A program made the translations under genes and the position numbers. From Hibiscus mutabilis (lineage: Eukaryota > Streptophyta > Magnoliopsida > Malvales > Malvaceae), in NCBI GenBank assembly GCA_019671005.1, contig CM033712.1, positions 72,862,479-72,926,478 of the forward strand: a stretch of DNA of 64,000 nucleotides, given 5' to 3'. Below, piece after piece: positions 36,055-46,200 of the stretch (positions are counted from its first letter, which is position 1; every line of letters starts with the position of its first letter). The notes under the pieces are model-generated. The model was given only the letters and a program-made list of their open reading frames with translations. It ran no database searches and was not told the DNA's origin.

Positions 36055-37209
36055 TGTGGAGCCCGATATCTTCAACCGATTAGCTTGCCAAGTGGTGGAG
36101 AAGATAGATTTTTGGGTGATAGTGGTGGAAGCAAATAAAGAAAAATAGACACAACGAATTTAGAGTGACTCGGCTTTCTAACCAAAGCCTACATCCATTA
36201 CCTTATCTCCCTACCAAGGATTTCAACCAATTCACCAAGAATCCTTTCCCTTTTCAAGGCTTAGGAGGAAACCTTTACTACCTAGACTCACTCACCAAGC
36301 CTAGCATCCAAAGCTTACAACCCAAGCTTTGAGAAACCTCTCTAACATGAGAAAATTCAAAGCAAACTAAAATCCCTCTTAAAGGTACATGTTTGCACTC
36401 TAAAGCACTTATCTAAATCCTAATACACTTGAGCATACATTTACAATTAAGCTCATAAGTGTTGTCTATACAAGAAATTTGACAAATTGAGCACTAAGAC
36501 ATTTCTTGATCATATGAGTTTTGACTTGAGGATCATTAGTCTTCCATAGATGCTTGGAGGTCCCTTTTGTACTCCCAATTGAGTTCCTAGTAGTTGGAAA
36601 TCGTTGGGGATGAATTGGGGTCGTTGGGGCTTTTATTTCCCACAATAAATACAATTCTAGAGCTAGCTATATCGATACGCGTATAACCGTATCGGTACGT
36701 GTTCTTCAGAAACTAGCCGTTGAGCTCTTTTCAGCTTGTGCGTATCGATACACTTAGGAGTGTATAGGTACGACCTGCAATTTAAAAGACATTTGGAAAA
36801 TAGCCATTGAAAGACGGTTAGGTGTATAGGTACACGATATATTCGTATCGGCACGAGATACTAATCGTTGGGGGTTTGGAAAAACAACCGTATCGAAACG
36901 CACTAAGGCGTATCGAAACGTTTCACACCGTATCGGTACGGCCAAGCCTGTAGCGGTACTTGTTTTGACTACTGGAAAATATCTGTAGCACAAACCCTAA
37001 AATGTATCGATACGGGGTATACCGTATCGGTACGAGCTTGCAGAAAACTCAAGTTTTGCTACTATAAAAACGTTTTAAATCTTTCCAAAGCCTTGTAAAA
37101 CTCATCAAACATATTTTCAAGTTGTTTGGACTTAAAATCATAATTGAAATCTTTTCAATTTAGTCCAAAACTATTTTTCAATTATTATATCAAAATAAAT
37201 ATCCTAACA
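36055..37209 (-). repeat. full-length 5' LTR of the copia-like element (1155 bases)
   Basis: Begins TGTGGAGCCC and ends ATCCTAACA on the + strand, followed by the CAATG duplication. Positions 36664-37040 are crowded with GTATCGATAC / GTATCGGTAC motifs and half-sites (about eleven in 380 bases). The same cluster is present at 33421-33795 and in part at 28580-28695. Confidence 0.85.
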
Positions 37210-37214
37210 CAATG

Positions 37215-38120
37215 GCATGTATAATTCTTTTTTAAATATTATTTAATACGTTAAGTATAATAATAATATGATTTAATTTGATTTAGTCTTTTAAGTTTTT
37301 TCGTATTTCTCTTTTAGTTCTTTTTCTTTGACCTCAAACTCCGGCATTTATTCGTAACAAAACAAAAACAAAGAAAAAAAATGATTAAACATAATCCTAG
37401 AAATTCAAACACACAAACGGTGCAAATACAAGTATCAAAATAAACTCGGAACAACATCCAAACTATGCAACCAAAAACTTCAACCGAAGTAACAACAAAA
37501 CACCACAAAAACAAACATTAACACATAAAACTGAAAACAACAACATTTGTATTGTTTAAATTTGTGTTGTTCTTTATCTTCTTTTCTTTTTCGTTTTCTC
37601 TCTTTCGTCTGTTTAATTTTTTTTTTGAATATTTTGATTTGTGTTGATTTGTTAAATAAGTATTCATTTTTTACAATAAAAAATATTCAATTTTGCACGT
37701 TTCTCCTATTCTTGTAGTATAATGATCCATTATGATTATTGATTATAGTGTTTTTTTTGTTTGAACTAAAATATCTACCGCTAATAGCGGTGAATAATCT
37801 TTCTTCGCGATTGTTCTCATTAAGAGATAAATGACTGAGTCATAAAATATATTATATTCCCATTCGTTATAGTTATTTGATTGCATTGACTGTAATTGTT
37901 AAAATGCAGTATAAAAAAATAAATTAATTAAACATACAAAAAATCCAAACAGAGGGAAGAAAAACTTTTGTTTCATCTAAATAGGAGGTAAATGAAAAAA
38001 TTTACCACTCCGCCAGTAATCATTGTTAATTAAATTTTATAAAATAAATATTTTTTATTTTTCCTGTCACCAACGTTGTGGTTGTGACAAAATTTTATTA
38101 AATATGAATATGATCCTTAT
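37215..38120. other. intergenic DNA, no gene seen
   Basis: AT-rich sequence between the retrotransposon and the MITE. The ORF across 37314-37514 is low-complexity Cys/Phe/Leu text with no family resemblance. Confidence 0.5.
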
Positions 38121-38360
38121 TAGAGATTTCCATTTGACCCATAGTCGATAAGTTTCTATCCGACTCGATCCTATCGGGTTTTTTAAAGAAAATTTTAGGT
38201 TCGAGTGGATTTGAGTCTAATTTTTTGAAGATAAGGTTGAGTCGGGTTGAGTTTGGGTTTATATTTAAGGTGAAAAATACCTTACTTAACCCCGACCCAA
38301 AATAATAGTTTAATTTTATTCTAAATATTTAAGTATAATTGATACAATAACCCTTCTTTG

Positions 38361-38398
<38 letters not shown>

Positions 38399-38614
38399 TA
38401 TTTCAATTATTTCCCTATTATGTCTAATAAAAATAGAATAATTATTATAATGCTGAAAAATAATAATTTTTATTTATGTCGGGTCGGGTCGAGTCAAGTT
38501 GATTTTAGGTTTTTATTCTAAATTTTGAATACAGGTCGGTCGTGTTTGAATAAAGGTATTAAATTTTTGAGTCGGGTGTGAATCAGCCAAAAATCCAATC
38601 CTTGTTCATCCCTA
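38121..38614. mobile_element. hAT-type MITE, second copy
   Basis: Starts TAGAGATTTCCATTTGACCC and ends TTCATCCCTA. The left end corresponds to the inverted right end of the copy at 6330-6834, so the two lie in opposite orientation. The flanking octamers are ATCCTTAT (38113-38120) and ATCCTTAC (38615-38622), a 7-of-8 match and a good hAT target duplication. The interior has the CGGGTCGGGTCGAGTC text of the family and a long AT run at about 38362-38401. Non-coding. Confidence 0.85.
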
Positions 38615-40149
38615 ATCCTTACAAGTGTATTTTTTAGTTGTATATTTAAAGATTATACAAATATAAAAGATAAATGTTTTATTTGAAATAAAGATAATTT
38701 AATGTTTTTCAATTGAGTTGTTGTACAATTAACTCGTAACATAAAATTTAAATTTTTAATTACCGGTACATAATAATAAAACATTCAAAGTGTGTTTTAT
38801 ATTTAATATTTAAGAACTCTTATTTAAATTTAATTATATCCAAATTGGACTTGACTAAATTCAATAATTTCTATGTTTCATACTGGTTTTCCTGGGAAAA
38901 AATATAATTATCCTCAAGTTTCAACCCTGTCTTTTGACTAACTAAATGGAAATCAAAGAGAAATATTTGTATCTTTTGATAACTTCATCATGACCAGCCG
39001 AAAGTAAAGATGTCATGATACATATTTAAAATGATGTATGGAAATCTTGTAAAATCCTTACAAAATAATATAATTTTATTTTCGGTTCGAGTTTGAATGA
39101 TATTTATTTTTTATACGTGATCTCAACTAATAAGATTCATTTATCTCATGGTAGTTTTCAAAGAACTACTTGATCTATTCAAACAATTTATCTTATTTAT
39201 TATAGATGATGTGGTGAGCCGGACTATCTAATTATTTTTTATTAAAGCATATCATGTTTTATTGGTCGTTTTTTAACACAAGAATAGAGAAAAAATAAAT
39301 AAAAATGAAAAACATAATTTAAAAATCAAATCATGGATTAAGCTAAATAATATTATTTATAAGGATAAGAAAATATCTTTTTAACATTAATGAGAAGCAC
39401 TATATAAAGTAAACAATTAACATTCGACATGTGACAAGAAAAGTTAATGGATAGAGATACATTAAAGTACATGCATAATAATTAGGAAAATAATAATGAT
39501 TTCAAGCACTAATCACCTTGAATTTATTTTTTCTTGTGAAATTATTCTTCCTATGAAACTCGAATTTTAATTTTGTAGGTAAAATATACATAAATTTTAT
39601 TAAAAAATAAAATTTTAATATATATATATATATTATCATAAGATCACATTAATTATTCAAAAATGTAGATGATACTTATTGGCAAAATATCGGTTAAGGT
39701 GCGAGCATTTAAAAACAATAAAGATGACAAGTAAAAGATTCAATTCATTGAAAATTAATAATTTTTTAATTTAGTTGATTGTATATAGTTTAATTGATAT
39801 TATCGTTGGTACAATATTTAAGAGAACGTAAAATCGAGCATACTTTAACTTCAATATTTTCTTATTTATAGTTGCGGAGAAATTAGTGTAGTATTGACAT
39901 TCACGCTGAATGTTCAAAAAAATAATTTATTAAATGATATCGTAAGCACATTTTGTAATATGAAATTAGAATTATTTGTTAGAATTTTTCAATAAAAAAT
40001 ATGAAAAAATGCGAAGTCAATACTTTATCACTTACCATGTAATATTTTCAAACACTTTTTTATTTTATGTTCTTTTTTAACTATATTATATTTTAAATTT
40101 TACCCTTACCAAACAAACTAATTGTATTCAATATTTACATTGGAAAATT
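38615..40149. other. AT-rich intergenic DNA, no gene seen
   Basis: No ORF, RNA gene or repeat boundary recognised, apart from short AT runs (for example 39620-39634). Confidence 0.5.
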
Positions 40150-41230
40150 CTAAAACGTGCGATGACCACCGCTGAACACTACTAATATTGAATATCGATG
40201 AACACCATTAAATTAATTAATAAATATTAAAAATTTCAAGGACTCAACCTATAATCAATAACTATTTTTAAAAAAATTCAATTAAATTATTTATATTAAA
40301 TATTTGAATATTTTTAATAAGGGTAAACTACATATTTAATACCTCACATATTTCTGTATTTCCATTTTAGCACCTAAACTAATTGTTTTAGCAAAACAGT
40401 ACCTAACGTTATATATTGTTTCTATTTTGGTACCTTGACTGTTAAAAATAAATGAAAACAGTGACGTTGCTTGGTATCGAACATGTTTTTATTGTCACTA
40501 CAGTTTCCTGTAAATTTTCATCGATTACTTTTTTTGAATTCCTCCCCTCTTACTTTCGCTGATTAGGTTTTAGGATTATTAATTTAAGATTGTGCAAATA
40601 GTGGTTTAGCCTCTTTACAATAACTCGAACCATTTTATACTAAAACCAACTGATTAGGTTCTCTTCCCTTTGATTGTTTTGTCCAGAAAAAATCATTCCC
40701 GTTTCTGTGGCAATAGTTTCTTATATCACCACACCAAGTTGAATTAAATGGTGTACTGTTAAGTATTGACGGCCAGAACAATAATAAACTACAGAAATAG
40801 CGGAGAGGTTTTCACGCGGTTGAATAAACAAATCAATAGTAATCTAAAGTATTAGCTTATTGAAGGAATAAAACCTGAAAAAAAAGGTCGAAACTCGGAA
40901 ATAAACAATTAGAGTACAAGAAGTCGCCATGTATATCAGCATTGATTACCATGCCCTTGATTGAAATTGCATATACTACTGCTAAAAAAATTATTTTGGG
41001 CACCAAAATAGAAATACATAAATAGGTGAGGTACTAAATATGTAGTTTACCCTTATTAAAAAATAAAAAAAATTAATATATATGAAAAATAATTTAATTG
41101 AATTTTTTAAAATAATTATTAATTGTATTTTGAGTCCTTAAAATTTTTAATTTTTATTAATTAATTTAATGGTGTTCAGAGGTGTTTAACGTTAGTGGTG
41201 TTCAGCGTTGTTCGTCGCACGTAGTAGGCT
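40150..41230. mobile_element. nested foldback element
   Basis: Outer inverted arms lie at about 40150-40318 and 41057-41230. They share, inverted, ACGTGCGATGA / TCGTCGCACGT, GCTGAACAC / GTGTTCAGC, GAACACCATTAAATTAATTA and AATTCAATTAAATTATTT. In the centre an inner unit (40319-41056) has its own ends AAGGGTAAACTACATATTTA and, inverted, TAAATATGTAGTTTACCCTT. The outer element is thus a palindrome with a second MITE inserted close to its centre, or a single element with compound arms. Non-coding. Confidence 0.75.
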
Positions 41231-43411
41231 CATCCATTCATATTTCATTTTAAGAAGAATACCAATTAGATTTATAATTTAAATTCAGCACTTAATTTTC
41301 CAATTTAAGAAAAAATAATTAACGTTTTTATAGTTTTATTGATTAAATCAGACTAAATCAAATTTGATTTTAAAAATAATTAAATTAAATTTTACAAGTC
41401 TGATAATTTTTTTACTTTTTTTTGTTTCCCCAAGATATCTATTGGACAAATTCAATTTTTATTCTTCCGTGTTCCATTGACCTATAACGTTAGCTACAAT
41501 TTTATAAAATTATTTTGTGTTCAAGACGAAGATCAAAATTTCGACAACAAAATTCGGCTCATACAAAACTAAGACTCCGTTCGACGTTATTTTTCTGCTT
41601 AACTTTTAGAAAAACTCCGACGAACATCAAACTTTTGTCCCTTTCAACCCAGCTTTTGCGTCAAATTTAGCCGAGAACGCAAAATCTAGAGAAGCTGAAA
41701 ATTACTGCTTCTCCCCTAACATAGCTTTTGCATTCAAACCCATAATTTGAACGCTCTGCCGAACGAAACCTAATGATTAACCAACATTTTCTCTTTAATT
41801 GTACTTTGTTTTGATCTTGCCGGCCCAAGACAATACTGCTACGGCCCTTCTTCTCCATTCCTATTATTTTTCACCCATGTTTTATTTTTATATTTTGATT
41901 TTAACTTTTATGTAAAAAACAGAAAATAGTTTACCAATATTAAAATGTTTGTGTTATTAAATTTTACATGCGATGCAAATGCATATTAATATCTAACAAT
42001 ATTAGCTAGTATTTGAATATTTATGAGTCGAATCAACTTAGATTTATGTATAACATTAAAATCGTTGAGATAGGAAGTTTAATTTGATTTTTAATATTTA
42101 AGTAAAAATATTATATATTAATATTTGTTCCATCGTATTTTCTTATGTAATGAGTTCTAAACCTACTAGAAGCACTCCCATTTTATCTCTTAGAGTCTCA
42201 CATCCCCTTTCTTTCCCTCTAAGTAAAATTAAAATTAAATTTAAAATTTGTCAAAAAAATTAAAAATATTATATATTAATCTATTTGTATAAAAATTACA
42301 TAACATATAAAAATAAAAGAGGAATAACATATTATAAATTTTAAAAAAATAATTTATCGATATTGAATATCGAAACTCAAGTCCGATTCTAGCGTTTATA
42401 GTTTTTTTTTTATTCAAATACATGTGAGTTTTTTATTCAATTATTTGTAATATTAGATAAAATTTTGAGTGTAAACGAATAATTTGACCCTAACAAATAT
42501 AAACTATATAAACAAAATACTACTTAATTCAAATACCAAATATAAAGTTAATAACATTTTAGAAAAGTAAAAAAAAATTGATAGTTTAAAGTTATTATAA
42601 AATAATTTTTATTTATATCTTCTTAATTCTTTGATAATGTATACATTGTAGATAAAATTATTTAAATTTTGAATCTCTTAATATGGAGAACATATTCTTT
42701 TATAAGGTGACCACTCGCTAGGTTAAAAAAAATTGTAAATTTATTGTTGGTAAAAATAAAATAAATTCAAATAATATATCAACTGCTCAAAACATAAATA
42801 GCACAAAACTAAGTTGATAGGTTCTCCAACGAGCCGACCTAACCTGAACCAAACCTAACCTAAAGACAGCTATGGAGCATAGACCGTGACACCTTTTTCA
42901 ACACCGAACCGAGAAATTGTATTCCGAATCACAGACAAAAACCCGGTATACAGTAACAGCTGGTTGTCCCTTTTAGACCACCAGACTTTTATTACAACTT
43001 GCTTTTTGGTCTGGCTAGGTAAAACATTCACTTTTTCCAGCTACTTTTATATATTGGACAAAACAACTTTTAGTCCCTGAATTTGACAAGGACAAAAATC
43101 ACAATTCACCCTGAAATAATGTGTGGGATTTTCAAGTTCTTCCCAACATAGAGATTCCATTGAACATATATATTCTTTTCAATTTTGTTTTACCTTCAAA
43201 ATGTACTGAACTGAACTACAAACATGCTGTGCTTTCATCAAAAGGCAACACAAAAGCAAAAACAAAGACAAAAAACACATGAAAAAAGCTATTCCCAGCA
43301 TGTTTCCCTGTTGTCAAAAAGATTAGAACATCACAGATCAGTCCCACAAAACAATGTTTCAAAATGATGGGGTTAAATTAGTCTTTTTGTTCCTTCCATG
43401 TGTCAGCTTCT
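41231..43411. other. intergenic DNA downstream of the PIN gene
   Basis: No supported gene. A slightly GC-richer stretch at about 42820-43020 has a 64-codon chance ORF without recognisable similarity. The part nearest 43411 should contain the PIN 3'UTR. Confidence 0.5.
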
Positions 43412-45886
43412 TCATAGTCCCAGTAGAATGTAGTAAACCAATGTTATGGGAAGAGCAATCAGCATTCCAAATATGACCCTGAATGGAATTATGGATGAAA
43501 TACTTCAGTTCAGCCTAGTAGAGGGACAAACTATAGTTAGACCAATTGCTAAACATTAGTACGACTTACCCTGTGCTTAGTATATCAGGATGAACATTGT
43601 ACTCCTTTGCAAAGACGAACGGTACGATCCCTTGCGGAAGAGCTGCCTGAAAACTCGAAATGGTTTAGATTATGATTCAGGGTTGTACATATTTAAGAGT
43701 GGATGTATAGTCGTAACTAATACCTGCACGATAGCAATGCGGAGAAGGACACCTCTTAAGCCGACAGCCATCGAGGCAGCTGCCATGACCGCAGGACCAG
43801 TTAGGAACCGAACTGCCATGGAAAAGGTAGCTATTGTCTTTCCACATGCAATTATCCTTGGCTGAAGTGCCATGAATAAACCTACATGAACAGATAAACT
43901 TGAGAAAAACTCGGAATCGACAAATGAAGTTTCTGAAGACATCAGGTTTTTCCCTTGAGTCGGAACCAACTTACCAAGGCTAAACATGGCCATTCCAAGA
44001 CCTGCATCGGAGAGGATGGATATCGAACGAGCAACTATAGCCGGCATTTGAATATTCCACCTGCAGAAATGCAATAAAAAAATCTAATGAAAACGAATGC
44101 GGATTGCAAATATGGCTCAAAGAACAGGCCATGGAGTAGTTTTACATACTTGAATGAAACGAGAGACCAGGTGAGGCCAATCAAACTCGAGTAAGTGTTG
44201 GGATTCCTGATTAGTTTCCGCCACACCATGATGAGTATGAGTCTGGTCATAACACTGGCAGGAGGCATGGCAGGAGGCTTCGGCTCGGTCTTCGGGTTGA
44301 GTTCAGCTGTGGAGCTCGAACCAAGCTTGGCAAGCACCGGTCCTTCATGGTCAACCCCATTCGTTACCGGCTTATTACCGAACGTGAATTCATCTCTACC
44401 GTACTCATCAAAATCTTAACATAAAAATCAATAGAAAACATCAGAAAAAAGCGACATCAAATACAACCAAAACAAAGCACCAATTGGCTCCACAATGGAG
44501 AAAAAGCAAATCCCAATCACGAACAATCATTCAACAAGACAAATACAGTCACCCCAATAAAACATTCAAACCATCAAAATTAACAAATAAGGCTAAGCTT
44601 TAGTTTTGTAAACTGACAAAAACACAAAGCTTGATGTTCCCCCACAAGACAAAACACAATCAAATCGTGTAGTAAAAGACCAGAAATCCCAATCAATACA
44701 GCAGAACATGTAATAAAAGCCCAAAAATGACCAATACCACAACTACTACATTGAGAGTTTAGTGATTAAAGATTATACCTTTATGGAGAGCTAAGCCACC
44801 ATGATCATTGCCAACATCTCCACCTCTAAAGACATGAATCCCGCCTTCCGAAACCGGAGAAGCACTCGAACTCCAAACAAACATATGCAAATCCTTCCCA
44901 TCACCACCGCCACCACTTCCATTCGCCGCCTTCTTGGTAACTGGAGAGAATATCCCAGCACTAGTCGGAGCAGGGTAAGCGCTACCATTTGTTCTCACAG
45001 GATTATTACCGAACACCCCAACTCCATTCTCTTCATCAAACCCCAAGTTCCCGAAGCTCGATTCCCTCGGACTCACATTGCTCATGTTCTTCCCATAAAA
45101 ATCAGTGTGGTTGAAACTGGAGCGTCTCGGCGTCGGGTTCCTCGATGACTGGAGTGAGTAAATCTCGGCATTGGTCAAATTCGACGGCCTTGGGGTTAAC
45201 CCGAGGCCGGAGTTCGGCCCATGTGACAGTCGAGAAAAGATCTCCGACCTCGAACTGGTTGATTTCCGAACCGTGACATGAAGCTTCCCATCTTCCCCTA
45301 CTTCAGCATTGGTTTGCAACGGCTCTTTCCCGTCAAGCGAAATGATATCGGAATCAACTTTAAACGAAATAATAGACCCACCGGTGTCCGGAAACTGCTC
45401 GGCGATCAAAAGCTTAGCTCCTCGATACTCAAACAGAAACAACATCAATGTGTACCAAATTATACATTGGAGCACAACGATTTGGACCATTAAGCTCCCG
45501 GAAAACTCCCCGTACATCCCTTTCAACAAAGGGATTCCCATAACCAGAGTATTGGGAAGCGTAGACAGTGAAAACAAAGTGATGGACCATTCCAATGAGC
45601 CTCTGGAGCTGGTCCTCGACCAAATAGCTAACACAACTAATACTATGATTTTCTGAAGAGTATCAGCTGCTATGAACTTCAAGTTCATGGTGTAAGGATC
45701 ATTGGTCGAGATGAAATGGAAAGAGAGTAGGGGTACTGCAAAGAGAGCGACGAAGCGGTTGATGCCGGAGCACTGGTCGGGGGTGAAGATTTTCCACCAT
45801 TTTACGGAGCAGTAAGCTAAGATCATGGCCACGTATAGTGGAACCACGGCGGTGAGGACGTGGTAAAGGTCGGTTCCGGTGATCAT
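43412..45886 (-). CDS. PIN-FORMED auxin efflux carrier, long-loop (canonical) type
   Basis: Six exons on the minus strand (45886-44779, 44414-44150, 44060-43975, 43881-43724, 43646-43570 and 43478-43412) join to 586 aa, the exon layout usual for PIN genes. The start MITGTDLYHVLTAVVPLYVA is preferred to an in-frame ATG 14 codons upstream. Residues 1-160 form the first membrane bundle (SVKWWKIFTPDQCSGINRF, FSLSTLPNTLVMGIPLL). A hydrophilic loop runs about 165-425, and the second bundle from PPASVMTRLILIMVW ends YYILLGL. NPNTYSSLIG and VPFVFAKEYNVHPDIL are present. The loop carries LTPRPSNLTN and NPTPRRSSFNH, phosphorylation motifs of kinases that steer PIN polarity, and a diverged third one (VSPRESSFG). 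It exports auxin at the plasma membrane. Assignment to PIN1 or a sister clade is uncertain, so no symbol is given. Confidence 0.93.
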
Positions 45887-46200
45887 CGTGTGTTTGAAGA
45901 TAAACCCAGATGAAGAAAACAAGAACAAAAAGAGTGGGACTTGTTTTTGTTATGGATAAAGGAGAAAGATTTTTAGCCCATTGTTTGTTTTGAAGCTGGT
46001 GGAAGATGAACGTTGAGAGAAATGAAAAGAAGACGGTGAAGAACAACGGTGATAATGGTGTTGAAGGTTGCCGGAAACTGCTTTGCTTTGTGCTTCTCCG
46101 GCGAGAAAGGAAATGGGAGGTGAGAAGAAAGGAGGGAAAGGAGTTCTACTCTAAGGAGTTGATGGCAGACAGGGAAAAATATTTTCTTTCTTTTCTTTAG
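45887..46200 (-). promoter_or_regulatory. 5' leader region of the PIN gene
   Basis: Upstream of the PIN ATG the minus strand is rich in TTC/TCC pyrimidine tracts (for example TTCTTTCCTCCCTTTC-like text near 46110-46140), typical of plant 5'UTRs. Two in-frame or near ATGs, including one 14 codons upstream, could initiate but are judged unused. The TATA box is not clear. Confidence 0.4.

Larger units (their letters stand above)
27973..37209 (-). mobile_element. decayed copia-like LTR retrotransposon, reverse-oriented, gag only, with nested gypsy insertion
   Basis: The locus is bounded by TG...CA termini and CAATG on both sides. Read on the minus strand it has a full 5' LTR (37209-36055), a primer-binding site (36052-36041), a broken gag (35962-34732), no pol, a polypurine tract (33982-33968), a truncated 3' LTR (33967-32988), an inserted gypsy fragment (32987-28725) and a second 3' LTR piece (28724-27973). 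The first 160 bases of the left and right LTRs differ at about a dozen places by eye, so the insertion is old. The absence of reverse transcriptase, RNase H and integrase of its own makes it non-autonomous, whether by deletion or by descent. Confidence 0.85.

Noticed and set aside
45887..45928. Upstream in-frame ATG for the PIN gene giving a 14-residue extension
   Set aside because: PIN proteins typically start MIT/MIS directly before the first helix; the extension has no counterpart I recall.
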